From assembly GCA_004028765.1 (NCBI GenBank), contig SAIX01000112.1, forward strand, positions 1 through 64,000: DNA of 64,000 bases. The letters are read 5' to 3'. Within the stretch, counting starts at the first letter, position 1, and each line of letters begins with the position of its first letter. This document shows positions 1-9,070 of this stretch, piece by piece. A model generated the notes under the pieces. The model was not told where the DNA came from. It ran no database searches and was given only the letters and a program-made list of their open reading frames with translations. Made by a program: the position numbers and the translations under genes. The stretch comes from Chitinophagaceae bacterium. GTDB taxonomy: Bacteria; Bacteroidota; Bacteroidia; Chitinophagales; Chitinophagaceae.

Positions 1-957
1 ATCCACGCGTTTCACAGAATCCACGCTGATGGTCATCAGGTTTTTTTCACAGAAGGATACGGAGGCTGAAAGAAATTTTGCTGTATCGCCAATGCCGCGA
101 TAAAATTCGATCATATTCCTGTCGCGCGCTTTAATGGCTTCCACGCGGTCAGAATTTACAGCTGCAGAATAATTGGCTACTTTTTCTGCATAAACTGCGT
201 CTTTGTCTTTGATCGCTTTATTTCTTGATTTAGTAATGATCCGGGAATTGATGGTTACTCTTTTTTGCTGGGACATCTGGTACCAGGCCTGGTTGAACAG
301 CTGCCAGTTCTTCCGCATGTATTGGTCTGTTTTGGATCCAATCAGGGGAACCTGTTCTGCAAGAAAGCAGAGAAAACTGGTGGAGTTTGCCGAGTCGGCC
401 GGAGCCAGGTTCAGCATTTCTTCGGTAAGTGCATCATGCGCAATAAACGCTTCATTTCTCTTCGCTGTTAACTGGTACAAAAGTTCGAATGAGCGTTTCC
501 CGTTTTTATAATCTTCCTGGAGCCGCCTGAATAATGTATCCGGTGTTTTGTTTTTGCTGAGTGCAATATTTACCTGGTCGATATAAGTGCGTGCGAATGT
601 AGTAGTGGCTGCATACCGGTGAAGGTAATTGCCCGCTGCATCTGTAAATAATAAGCCCATTGAATTATTAATGGTGAAAAGTGAGTCGAGCAATGCATAG
701 CTTTTGTCTTTGGAGTTCACTGATATCACAATACAATTCTCCGAAGTAAGGGTGCTGATCTCCGGGTTCTTTAATCCGAGCATGGAAACTTCATTACACT
801 GATCGCAGGTGGCAGACTGTATCACGATCATTACGATCTTATTTTCCTGTGCGGCTTTTTCGAGCGCCTGTTCATAGGTAAGCGGACGGATGGTTACCTG
901 TGCATACACCACCGCAAAACAGAGGGAAAATGCAGCAAACAAAAAGGTCTTTTTCAT
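1..957 (-). CDS. Thioredoxin-like secreted protein, C-terminus cut by window edge
   Basis: An open frame runs on the minus strand from an ATG at 957 to base 1 with no stop, 319 codons so far. Residues 1-20 form a signal peptide (MKK, hydrophobic stretch, YAQ end), so the product is exported. A thioredoxin-like domain follows, with a CDQC active-site-type motif near residue 52 after the strand KIVMIVIQSAT. The rest is helical and charged. It resembles the thioredoxin-fold proteins of Bacteroidota that sit in the periplasm and handle disulfides, but the exact substrate cannot be read. It lies 16 bp downstream of the CDGSH gene on the same strand and may be cotranscribed with it. The domain call is fairly sure, the role is not. 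Confidence 0.75.
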   Translation of the reverse strand, partial: MKKTFLFAAFSLCFAVVYAQVTIRPLTYEQALEKAAQENKIVMIVIQSATCDQCNEVSMLGLKNPEISTLTSENCIVISVNSKDKSYALLDSLFTINNSMGLLFTDAAGNYLHRYAATTTFARTYIDQVNIALSKNKTPDTLFRRLQEDYKNGKRSFELLYQLTAKRNEAFIAHDALTEEMLNLAPADSANSTSFLCFLAEQVPLIGSKTDQYMRKNWQLFNQAWYQMSQQKRVTINSRIITKSRNKAIKDKDAVYAEKVANYSAAVNSDRVEAIKARDRNMIEFYRGIGDTAKFLSASVSFCEKNLMTISVDSVKRVD

Positions 958-973
958 AGCAGGATCAGTTAAT

Positions 974-1414
974 CTAACCTTTGAACTCGATTTTTTTGTG
1001 CGAGCCATCACAGAATGGTTTATTGCCCGATGCACCGCAACGGCACAAAGAGGTTTTTCCTTCCCTTATTTCAGTATTGCCATCACTGTGTGTGATGGTG
1101 CAACCTGTGTGGATCACGAGCGGGCCATTGGGCAATACCTGTATGTTCAGTATTTCAGCCCGCTCGCCGGAAACAGTTTCAGGGTTTGAACTGTTCGGCT
1201 CATTCCGGAAATAACTTAATGCGCCGCTTGGGCATTTCCGCACCTGTTCGATGATTCGTTCTGTAGTGCTGCTGGCCATATCTATCCAGGGGCGTTTAAC
1301 CGGATCAAATACTTCTCTTAGTTCCGTCCAGCAGATGCGGCTGTGGATGCAGGTGGCCGGTTTCCATACAATGGTGATCTCTCCGTTGGTATAATGGTGG
1401 GTGGATTGTGGCAT
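974..1414 (-). CDS. Divergent ferredoxin domain plus CDGSH iron-sulfur protein
   Basis: The product of 146 residues joins two iron-sulfur modules. The N-terminal part has Cys residues in the pattern CIHSRIC followed by CPSGAL, typical of the divergent 4Fe-4S mono-cluster domain (Fer4_19). The C-terminal part has CRCGASGNKPFCDGSH, the CDGSH motif that binds a 2Fe-2S cluster through three Cys and one His. Such proteins are predicted electron carriers or cluster-transfer proteins in the cytosol. The frame is open to a TTG at 1438, but the ATG at 1414 is the better start because the ferredoxin-like domain begins right after it. Both domain calls are strong; the physiological partner is unknown. 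Confidence 0.88.
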   Translation of the reverse strand: MPQSTHHYTNGEITIVWKPATCIHSRICWTELREVFDPVKRPWIDMASSTTERIIEQVRKCPSGALSYFRNEPNSSNPETVSGERAEILNIQVLPNGPLVIHTGCTITHSDGNTEIREGKTSLCRCGASGNKPFCDGSHKKIEFKG

Positions 1415-1517
1415 AGGGCTGAATTCAATTCTGCTCAATATAAAAAGAATTCATTTCCGGATATAACAGGAAGAGGGATCCTTTCACCGGCAAGGCCTGT
1501 TTTTATAAAGAGGGTGA

Positions 1518-3311
1518 TCAGTAATCGATCTCTAGTTTCAGCCTGTCTTTGAGTTCTTTTACCAAAGGATATTGCGCAGCAATATGTTCAAATTTCTGTT
1601 TGCTGTTCAGACGGAGGTGTACCGGTACATCTTCTCGTTCACCTGCTTCCACCAATATATCAAAACTGATGGCACGGTTGTGAAACTGTTGCTGGATATG
1701 ATCGAGCAGCATCATCTTTTCCTGTTCCACAAATTTCTGGGAGGTAAGCGCCGATACGGTTACCGTGAAACGGATATCCGTTTCGATTTGCAGCCTCGCT
1801 GTCTTAAACGTCCCTGCGGATGAATGTTTCTGCTGCTGCTCAAGCAGTTGGGTATAACTGTCCCAGCTTTGCTGGAGCTTTTCAAGTGAAAGATTCTCCG
1901 CATCCGGTATTTCTTCAATGGCATACTGGTCGCCATATTTTGCACGTAAGGTATCGAGCAAACTTTTTTTAGAACCATTCGGTGCTGGCATCGTCCGGGT
2001 ACCCGGTTTGGATGCGGTTGCTGTTGCAGAAGTGTTTTGTGCAACAGCAACTGCAGGTTTGGTTTGTTCGATGTATAATTTGGCTTCCGGGGCTGCGTTT
2101 GCTGCTGCTGCCGGCTTAACCTGTACAGGCATAACCGGTTTGGTGCGGAAAGCTACCGGTCCATCAAGTCGTTTTTTTTTAACGACCTGGCCGTTTTCGA
2201 CCGAGAGGTCAATGGCCTGCTGCAAAAAATTCAGCTTGATCAGTGTAAGCTCAACATGCAGCCGTTTGTTACGCGCCATTTTATAATTGATCTCCGATTC
2301 GTTCAGGATATTCAATGCACTGACGAGATACGACATACCTGTTTTCCCGGCTATCGCCACATATTTATCACGCATGCCTTCCACTACTTCGAGCAGTGCG
2401 GCCGATTTGGGATCTTTACATACCAGCAGGTTGCGGATAAATTCCGCAAAGCCATTTAATACGAGATCACCTTCAAACCCCTTCCGGTTGATCTCATCAT
2501 ACAATAACATCGATGCGGCCATATCCTGGTTCTGCAGGTTTTCCAGTAAGCGGAAATAATAATCTTCATCGAGGATATTAAGATGTTCCAGTGTATTCTG
2601 GTAAGTAACTTCCCCGTTGGTGAAGCTCACGATTTTATCCAGGATACTCAAGGAATCGCGCATACAGCCTTCACTTTTCTGCGCAATTACCTGCAACGCC
2701 GCTTTCTCTGCTTTGATCGATTCTTTGTCAACGATCTCCTGCAGGTGCTCCACAGTATCATTATTGGTGATGCGTTTGAAATCGAATATCTGGCACCGGC
2801 TGAGAATGGTGGGGAGGATCTTGTGTTTCTCCGTGGTCGCTAAAATAAAAATTGCATAAGAGGGTGGCTCTTCCAGTGTTTTCAGAAAAGCATTGAAAGC
2901 ACTTGCACTGAGCATGTGTACCTCATCCACTATATACACTTTGTATTTTCCGGCCTGTGGTGCAAACCTTACCTGCTCAACCAGAGAGCGGATATCATCC
3001 ACCGAGTTATTGCTCGCAGCATCAAGTTCATGGATATTCAGCGAAGTACCTGCATCAAACGAAACGCAACTGTTGCAGGTATTACAGGCTTCCCCATCAG
3101 CGGTTGGATTGGTACAGTTGATCGTTTTGGCAAGGATGCGTGCGCAGGTGGTTTTACCAACACCTCTTGGTCCGCAAAACAGGAAAGCATGCGCCAGCTG
3201 GTTATTGCGGATGGCATTCTTGAGCGTGGTGGTAATATGCGACTGACCCACCACCGTATTAAAATTCTGCGGACGGTATTTGCGGGCCGAAACGATGAAC
3301 TTGTTCTCCAT
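1518..3311 (-). CDS. dnaX: DNA polymerase III subunit tau/gamma
   Basis: DnaX is the ATPase of the clamp loader, which opens the sliding clamp and ties polymerase to helicase. The 597-residue product begins MENKFIVSARKYRPQNF, has Walker A GPRGVGKTT at about 47-55, a four-Cys zinc module (Cys66, 76, 79, 82), DEVHML as Walker B, and the sensor region up to about residue 370. A Pro/Ala-rich linker and a tau-specific C-terminal region follow. A second in-frame ATG lies three codons upstream (3320). An uninterrupted run of nine A on the coding strand covers codons 378-380; both alternative frames stop within ten codons, so a short gamma form is possible (see the separate entry). dnaB lies in the same block. 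Confidence 0.97.
   Translation of the reverse strand: MENKFIVSARKYRPQNFNTVVGQSHITTTLKNAIRNNQLAHAFLFCGPRGVGKTTCARILAKTINCTNPTADGEACNTCNSCVSFDAGTSLNIHELDAASNNSVDDIRSLVEQVRFAPQAGKYKVYIVDEVHMLSASAFNAFLKTLEEPPSYAIFILATTEKHKILPTILSRCQIFDFKRITNNDTVEHLQEIVDKESIKAEKAALQVIAQKSEGCMRDSLSILDKIVSFTNGEVTYQNTLEHLNILDEDYYFRLLENLQNQDMAASMLLYDEINRKGFEGDLVLNGFAEFIRNLLVCKDPKSAALLEVVEGMRDKYVAIAGKTGMSYLVSALNILNESEINYKMARNKRLHVELTLIKLNFLQQAIDLSVENGQVVKKKRLDGPVAFRTKPVMPVQVKPAAAANAAPEAKLYIEQTKPAVAVAQNTSATATASKPGTRTMPAPNGSKKSLLDTLRAKYGDQYAIEEIPDAENLSLEKLQQSWDSYTQLLEQQQKHSSAGTFKTARLQIETDIRFTVTVSALTSQKFVEQEKMMLLDHIQQQFHNRAISFDILVEAGEREDVPVHLRLNSKQKFEHIAAQYPLVKELKDRLKLEIDY
2172..2180 (-). promoter_or_regulatory. A9 slippery run inside dnaX
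   Basis: On the coding strand the sequence reads GTT followed by nine A and then CGACTTGATGG. The zero frame reads V K K K R L D and continues into tau. With one extra A, or a -1 shift, the frame becomes K K K T T stop (a 382-residue product). With one A fewer, or a +1 shift, it becomes K K N D L M D R stop (385 residues). Both end just beyond the clamp-loader core. Thermus dnaX is known to use an A9 run for transcriptional slippage to make gamma, and E. coli uses ribosomal frameshifting on A AAA AAG. Use of this run for slippage here is an inference. Confidence 0.5.
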
Positions 3312-3422
3312 AGCAGGCATGCAATATAGTAAGTGCTGCGCGGTTTCGGGGTTCCGGTTTCAGGTTAATTTATGCACAATCGGACCGCTGGCTTTTGCGG
3401 GATCCGCATTTGTAGGCAACGC

Positions 3423-4595
3423 TTATTTATAATCCATTTCCGGATGTCTTTCAAAAACACGGTCCCTGTTAAACAGGTAACGGAAAGTAACCATGCGACG
3501 GCTTTGGTGGCCGCCCAGACTTTTATAAATATTGATCATCTTCGGGTTCCAGTCGCCTGCCCATCCCATTTCATATTCATGGTACCAGCCTTTCCCCTGC
3601 AGCAGCAACGCACACTCCATAATCATAAAGCTATCGATACCCAATGCCTGGTATTTGGGCACCACCCCAAACGCCAAACCGGTAAGCCGTTTGTTATACC
3701 CTGTTTTTTTCATCCACAGCAAACGCAGTTTTTCAATCAATCCCAGTTTGCCGTTAAAATGTTTGAAATACTGGTTCAGGTCGGGGATATTGATGAACAT
3801 AGCAATCGGTTCTTCTTTATAATAAGCGAACCATACCACCCGCTCATCCATAATGGGTTTCATTTTTGCAAAGAGTTTTATCACCTGTTCCTTTGTGATC
3901 TCTTTTGCTTCGCCATGCTGTGCCCATGCAGCATTGTAAACCGTTGCAAACTCTTCTGCATGTTTTTCGAGGTTGCTTAATTTGATATGCCGTGCTTCAT
4001 AACCCGGTTTTGCTTTGAACTTGGCATGCCGCTCAGGGAAACGTGCCGGAAGCGGGGCATCCACATTCATGTAATAATAATACTGGTTATAGTAATTCTG
4101 AAAACCGTAATTGCTGAAAAGCGCTTCGTAATAAGGCGGGTTGTACGACATGCCATACATCGGCTGTTTATCGAACCCTTCTACCAGTAACCCCCACCAT
4201 TTATCACGGTCCCCGAAATTGATCGGGCCATCCATAGCTTCCATCCCTTTATCTGCCAGCCATTTTTTAGCGGTATCAAACAAGGCATTGGCGGTTTGCT
4301 GGTCATTGATGCAATCAAAAAAACCAACCCCGCCTACAGGGAATTCAGTCCCCTTATTGATATATTTTGAATTGGTAAACGCCGCAATGCGCCCGATGGA
4401 TCTGCCGCTATCATCCCGGGCAATCCATCTTTTGGCTTCGCCGTATTTGAAATTTTTATTTTTAGAAGGATCGAATGTATCATTCACTTCATTGTCCAAT
4501 GCACGGATATAATTCGGGTTGTCTTTATTGAGCAAAGCATTTATTTCGAGAAATTCTCTTGCCGTTTTTGCATCAGTAACTTCCAGCAATTGCAT
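3423..4595 (-). CDS. GNAT-like conserved protein of Bacteroidota
   Basis: A 390-residue cytosolic protein starting at ATG 4595. The sequence has aromatic-rich stretches (PPYYEALFSNYGFQNYYNQ) and a C-terminal part resembling an acyl-CoA N-acyltransferase fold, including LAFGVVPKYQALGIDSFMIMECAL, which is like motif A of GNAT enzymes. It matches the general form of YghO-like proteins, whose substrate is not known. Both start and length fit the family as remembered. A TACCTTTG -7 box lies 13 nt upstream of the start, so it has its own promoter. Function should be read as predicted acyltransferase only. Confidence 0.72.
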   Translation of the reverse strand: MQLLEVTDAKTAREFLEINALLNKDNPNYIRALDNEVNDTFDPSKNKNFKYGEAKRWIARDDSGRSIGRIAAFTNSKYINKGTEFPVGGVGFFDCINDQQTANALFDTAKKWLADKGMEAMDGPINFGDRDKWWGLLVEGFDKQPMYGMSYNPPYYEALFSNYGFQNYYNQYYYYMNVDAPLPARFPERHAKFKAKPGYEARHIKLSNLEKHAEEFATVYNAAWAQHGEAKEITKEQVIKLFAKMKPIMDERVVWFAYYKEEPIAMFINIPDLNQYFKHFNGKLGLIEKLRLLWMKKTGYNKRLTGLAFGVVPKYQALGIDSFMIMECALLLQGKGWYHEYEMGWAGDWNPKMINIYKSLGGHQSRRMVTFRYLFNRDRVFERHPEMDYK

Positions 4596-4608
4596 ACACC
4601 AGTTTTTA

Positions 4609-4616
4609 CAAAGGTA
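4609..4616 (-). promoter_or_regulatory. -7 promoter box TACCTTTG
   Basis: A perfect match to the Bacteroidota -7 consensus TAnnTTTG, 13 nt upstream of the ATG of the GNAT-like gene, giving a very short leader. No clear -33 TTTG is visible at the expected spacing. Confidence 0.55.
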
Positions 4617-4662
4617 CTATTTGCAGTTTTTATCAGAACGGATGTCCCGAAAAGCCTGCACC

Positions 4663-6261
4663 TTATTTCGCAAATAATTTTTCACCCATTTTCTCATCAT
4701 GGCCATAAATATCTTTTCTGAAATTTAATAACCCCTCACCATCCACCCATGCAGTGAAATACACCACAAACACAGGGATACTTTTCGGAACCGTCACCCA
4801 TTTTTCTTTTGTAAGGTGCATCGCGGAATCGATTTTGGTTTCGGTCCAGTTTTTGTCATTCTGTAAAAGATAGCCAGCAAATTTTTTCGGCTCACCGAGG
4901 CGGATGCAGCCATGGCTGAAACTGCGGCTGGTGAGTGAGAACAATTCCCGGTTAGGGGTATCATGAAAATAGATGCTGTAATTATTCGGGAACAGGAATT
5001 TTACCAGCCCAAGCGAATTGGTAGGCCCGGGTTTTTGCCGCACCTGTGGAATTTTTCCGGAATACCCTGTTATCTCCATATTATTTTTATCGAGATAATT
5101 TTTGTTCCGGCTCATCGCGGGCATGATCTCTTTTTTTACAATGCTTTCGGGTACATTCCAGTATGGACTGAATACAACATATTTAAGGTTGCCGTTAAAA
5201 ATCACAGTACTGTTCGCAGCTGTGCCAACAATCACATTCATATCAAATACCTGGCGGCCACTGTCGTACACATGCATTTTGTATTCCGGGATATTTACCA
5301 GGATATAATTGGTGTCTTTTTCAGCAGGCATCCAGCGAACCCTTTCCATATTTACGAGTAATTGCCGGATGCGTTTGGCAAGCGATACGTTCAGTTCCGC
5401 GAGCATGCGGTTACCGATCACGCCATCCACCAGTAAACCCATTCTTTTTTGAAAATGTTTTGCAGCAGTTTGTAAAGTTGAATCGAATAGGGCAGTTGTA
5501 TCGGCTTCCGCCATATCTCCAAAAAGCAATAATCTTTTTTTGATTACCGGGATCCTTTTTTCATCAACATCGCCTTTTTTCAGGGGCTTGCTTACCGAAA
5601 CAACGGTATCACTGATATCTTCTTTCTGCAATTGCAGGTATTTCGATAATTGCTCCTGTAATTTACCGTACTGCGGGTTCAATGGTGCATACACATCGGT
5701 GGCCGATACCTTTGATTTGAGCGATGAGTCCAGCAAGGCTGTGAGATTGATTTTTTTTCTCGGGATAAACCAGCCTAACTGTTCAGCATTGATATCACTG
5801 CCCTTGTACACTTTGGCCGCATACCGGAAAAACTGGCCAGTAAGCGATAACTCTGTTTCAAGCACATTGGCTTCTGTTAAAGAAGGCTTTTTCTTTTGTG
5901 CGGCGATCTTTTCAAATTCTTTTGTGAGCCCTTCATTATACAGCGAACTGTCCGCATAGCCGGATAAATATTCCGATTGCAGGTTCATAAAATTATGCGC
6001 CTGCTCTGCCAGTCCCGATGTGTCAAACCATGCATATTCATAATTACGGTGGCTGTAAAAGTCATGGAACTGTTCTGTAAAGCCAGCGAACTCTGTATGT
6101 TTTGCAAGAAAGGCATCCACATGTTCGCTGTCGAGAAAAACATTGTTGAAAGAGGTCTTCTGCGTGATACTCGTATCGCGTGCAGCAACTTTCCGCGGTT
6201 TGAAATATTTACAGGAAACCATTGCTGCCACACATACCAATAACCAGGATATTTTTCTCAT
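4663..6261 (-). CDS. L,D-transpeptidase lipoprotein (YcbB/LdtD-like)
   Basis: A 532-residue enzyme that would make 3-3 cross-links in peptidoglycan or attach proteins to it. The N-terminus MRKISWLLVCVAAMVSC has a lipobox ending at Cys17, so it is probably a lipoprotein in the periplasm. A large N-terminal scaffold is followed by a peptidoglycan-binding module (around FQKRMGLLVDGVIGNRMLAELN), then the YkuD catalytic domain starting at ILVNIPEYKMHVYD and carrying SHGCIRLGEP with the catalytic Cys, His and Arg. The domain order and length match the YcbB class. It lies between rsmE and the GNAT-like gene on the same strand with short gaps. Confidence 0.92.
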   Translation of the reverse strand: MRKISWLLVCVAAMVSCKYFKPRKVAARDTSITQKTSFNNVFLDSEHVDAFLAKHTEFAGFTEQFHDFYSHRNYEYAWFDTSGLAEQAHNFMNLQSEYLSGYADSSLYNEGLTKEFEKIAAQKKKPSLTEANVLETELSLTGQFFRYAAKVYKGSDINAEQLGWFIPRKKINLTALLDSSLKSKVSATDVYAPLNPQYGKLQEQLSKYLQLQKEDISDTVVSVSKPLKKGDVDEKRIPVIKKRLLLFGDMAEADTTALFDSTLQTAAKHFQKRMGLLVDGVIGNRMLAELNVSLAKRIRQLLVNMERVRWMPAEKDTNYILVNIPEYKMHVYDSGRQVFDMNVIVGTAANSTVIFNGNLKYVVFSPYWNVPESIVKKEIMPAMSRNKNYLDKNNMEITGYSGKIPQVRQKPGPTNSLGLVKFLFPNNYSIYFHDTPNRELFSLTSRSFSHGCIRLGEPKKFAGYLLQNDKNWTETKIDSAMHLTKEKWVTVPKSIPVFVVYFTAWVDGEGLLNFRKDIYGHDEKMGEKLFAK

Positions 6262-6309
6262 GATCTTGAAATTTACGGCTTTTCAGGCAAGCAGAAACAC
6301 GGAAGAAAC

Positions 6310-7011
6310 TTACCGGTTTACCAGCAAAGCCCCTGCCAAAACACCTGCGGTTTCGGTGCGGAGGCGCGTATCACCGAGGCTTACCGGCAAATAGCCTTTT
6401 GATAAAGCGGATTGTATTTCCTGGGGGGTGAAATCTCCTTCGGGTCCGATCAATATTTGTGTATCGGGTATTACAGGCAGGTCCCTGATCACCTGTTTGC
6501 TTTCTTCTTCACAATGTGCAATCAGTTTTTGCTGCGCCTGCGAAAGCTTGATACAATTCTCAAACAAAACCGGTTCGTGTAGCATGGGCAACCAAACCTG
6601 CTGGCTTTGCAGCATGGCGGCCGTTACAATCCCCTGCATCCTGTCCATACGAAAGCGGCTATGTTCTGTTCTCTGTGTAATCAGGGGTTGTATTTCTGCA
6701 ACACCGATCTCGGTTGCTTTTTCAAGGAACCATTCAAAACGGTTCGCATTTTTGAGGAGGGCGATCGCGATACTTATTTTCTGTTTGCCTGCCGGTGTGA
6801 AATGTATTTTGCCGGCAACCACGACCATCTTTTTTTTGTCTTCCGATACAATAACCGCTTCGCAGGAATTTCCTTTGCCATCGGTAAGCCGCAAAACTTC
6901 CCCGGTCTTCATCCGTAATACCTGGATGCAATGCCTGCTGGTTTCTTCGCTTACGGTGAAATGAGAACCCGCTGCAGGTAAAATTGCTTCATAAAAAAAA
7001 GGGAGCGCCAT
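6310..7011 (-). CDS. rsmE: 16S rRNA m3U1498 methyltransferase RsmE
   Basis: A 233-residue SPOUT-class methyltransferase that modifies U1498 of 16S rRNA. The N-terminal PUA-like part (residues 1-70) is followed by the SPOUT core with KATEIGV, RTEHSRF and the SAM-binding knot ILIGPEGDF and SLGDTRLRTETA. The length is typical. The start codon lies 44 nt after the dnaB stop, which suggests cotranscription from the dnaB promoter. Confidence 0.95.
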   Translation of the reverse strand: MALPFFYEAILPAAGSHFTVSEETSRHCIQVLRMKTGEVLRLTDGKGNSCEAVIVSEDKKKMVVVAGKIHFTPAGKQKISIAIALLKNANRFEWFLEKATEIGVAEIQPLITQRTEHSRFRMDRMQGIVTAAMLQSQQVWLPMLHEPVLFENCIKLSQAQQKLIAHCEEESKQVIRDLPVIPDTQILIGPEGDFTPQEIQSALSKGYLPVSLGDTRLRTETAGVLAGALLVNR

Positions 7012-7055
7012 GCAATGAAGATAGGGTTTGATGTACTACGCTGCGGGATGGCTGA

Positions 7056-8627
7056 TCAGAATGGTGCATCGGTATCGAAACCTTCATCAAAATCATTGCT
7101 GTTCATTTTACTGCCCCGCTGCATAAAAAGTTTCGCACCATCGGCAGTGTCACCGGAAGGAGGCGTGGATGGACCTACGGGTTTCCAGTTACTGCCCAAT
7201 CCCGGCAAACCATTATCACCATCCCATTCTTCAAATTTCTGTATCTCCAGTTTCGCGCGGAGCTTGATGGTTTCGAGAGAACCATTCCTGTGCTTTGCAA
7301 TACGGATATGTGTTTCACCGTGGGTGCTTTCGCCATGTTCATTGTTCATCACCTCGTAATATTCGGGGCGATAGATAAACATTACCATATCTGCATCCTG
7401 CTCAATGGCACCTGATTCACGAAGGTCACTCAGTTGCGGCATCTTGCTTTCTTTTCTGGTTTCAACGGCACGGCTTAACTGGCTCAGCGCAATGATGGGA
7501 ACATTCAATTCTTTAGCGAGTGCCTTGAGGTTTCGCGAAATGGTACTGATCTCCTGTTCACGGTTGGTGCCCCTGTCACCCGAGCCACTCATCAATTGCA
7601 GGTAGTCGATGATGATGATGCCAACCCCGTGTTTGTTCACCAGCCTTCTCGCTTTCGCCCGGAATTCAAAAATATTCAGCGCCGCGGTATCATCAATAAA
7701 AATAGGCGCCACTTCCAGTTTTTTGATCCCTTTGCTGAGCAATTGTTCGTACTCGTAATTTTCCAGTTTACCACGACTGATTTTTTCCATTTTGATCTCG
7801 CTCTCTGCGCTCAGGATACGTTGCACCAGTTGCGAAGCGCTCATCTCTAAAGAAAAGAAACCAACGGGGATGGGTTTGGTGGGATGCAATGCTGCATTGC
7901 GTGCGAGGTTGAGTGCAAAAGCGGTTTTACCCACAGAAGGCCTTGCCGCAAGGATGATCAGATCGGTGGGTTGCCAGCCATAGGTAACCCTGTCGAGCGA
8001 CTGAAAACCACTGGGCACGCCGGAAATATCTTCTGTTTTGGTCCTCAGTTCATCGATCCGGTTGATCGTTTTTGCCAGCACATTGCCGATGTCTTCAAAA
8101 TTTTTCTTGAGATAATTGTTCGTGATATTGAACATTTTTGTCTCACTGTCATCCAGTAAGTCAAATACATCGGTGCTGTCTTCATACGCATCCCCGATGA
8201 TCTCTCCGCTGATGCGGATCAGTTCACGCTGGATAAATTTCTGCAGCACGATCCTTGCATGCGCTTCAATATTGGCAGTGGATACAACCGAATTGGTAAG
8301 TTTTGTAACGTAATAGGGCCCGCCAACCAGGTCCAGTTGTTCACGTGTTTTCAATTCCTCTACCACCGTAAGGATATCAATGGGCATGCTTTTCATCTGC
8401 AGCCCCTGCATGGCACGATAAATATGCTGGTGTGCTTCTACATAAAAACATTCCGGCTTCAGGATCTCGGTAATGGTATCAAAAGCACTTTTTTCAAGCA
8501 TGATGGCGCCCAGTACTGCTTCCTCCAGTTCTTTGGCCTGGGGAGGTACTTTTCCATATACCATCGTGCTTAGGTCGAGGGAGGTTTTTCTTCTTTTGCG
8601 GTCTTTGTTCAGGCTGGTCAGGTCCAT
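7056..8627 (-). CDS. dnaB: Replicative DNA helicase DnaB
   Basis: DnaB is the hexameric helicase that unwinds DNA at the fork. The 523-residue product has the DnaB N-terminal domain (about 30-135), a linker, and the RecA-like ATPase with Walker A ARPSVGKTA at 228-236, a Walker B strand IIIIDYLQLM, and the C-terminal DLRESGAIEQDADMV motif. A C-terminal tail rich in Gly, Ser and Asp follows. It is transcribed leftwards away from a non-coding region with DnaA-box-like repeats, and rsmE follows it. The nearest -7-like sequence upstream is TATATTCG at 8729-8736 (one mismatch to the consensus). Confidence 0.97.
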   Translation of the reverse strand: MDLTSLNKDRKRRKTSLDLSTMVYGKVPPQAKELEEAVLGAIMLEKSAFDTITEILKPECFYVEAHQHIYRAMQGLQMKSMPIDILTVVEELKTREQLDLVGGPYYVTKLTNSVVSTANIEAHARIVLQKFIQRELIRISGEIIGDAYEDSTDVFDLLDDSETKMFNITNNYLKKNFEDIGNVLAKTINRIDELRTKTEDISGVPSGFQSLDRVTYGWQPTDLIILAARPSVGKTAFALNLARNAALHPTKPIPVGFFSLEMSASQLVQRILSAESEIKMEKISRGKLENYEYEQLLSKGIKKLEVAPIFIDDTAALNIFEFRAKARRLVNKHGVGIIIIDYLQLMSGSGDRGTNREQEISTISRNLKALAKELNVPIIALSQLSRAVETRKESKMPQLSDLRESGAIEQDADMVMFIYRPEYYEVMNNEHGESTHGETHIRIAKHRNGSLETIKLRAKLEIQKFEEWDGDNGLPGLGSNWKPVGPSTPPSGDTADGAKLFMQRGSKMNSNDFDEGFDTDAPF

Positions 8628-8775
8628 TCGTTTCGGTTCTTCGGGGTTAGTAAAAACTTCCGCCGCAACTTCCGGTTACCTTCCATTTCTATGTTACGGA
8701 ATTGTTACCGGCGATGCAGGGGGAGCGAATATAGGGCTTCGGACTTCGTACCCGAAAATTTTCGGAATCTATTTT

Positions 8776-8849
8776 TCATCCACAGCCAATCCGCAGACTA
8801 TCCACAGCAAAAACAGGGCTATCCACACAAATTACTACGCTTATCCCCC
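8776..8849 (+). repeat. Four phased DnaA-box-like 9-mers
   Basis: The elements are TCATCCACA (8776-8784), CTATCCACA (8798-8806), CTATCCACA (8819-8827) and TTATCCCCC (8841-8849). Against the DnaA box TTATCCACA the first three have one mismatch and the fourth has two. Their starts are 22, 21 and 22 bp apart, that is two helical turns, so all lie on one face of the helix in the same orientation. Regular phasing is expected of a protein-binding array and not of chance. Confidence 0.55.
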
Positions 8850-9070
8850 AAAATCAAAAGTTTTCCCGGTAGCCTCATCGGTAATACACATTCATTTGTG
8901 CAGAAAGATTTTGGTAAAAAAACAGGGCTTTTGACAGGAAAATCTGTAACTGAAATGGCAGTGGAAAAAGCAAATATTGAAGTGTGATATCTTTTTTGCT
9001 CAGTGCGTAAAAATGTTTCTATAGAAACGAACTCTTTGTGAAAATCCGGATCTATCGTCCTTAAAAACGC

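Noticed and set aside
1466..1497. AACAGG / CCTGTT pairing after dnaX
   Set aside because: Short stem with a loop of more than 20 nt and the T tract on the wrong side for the minus-strand gene.
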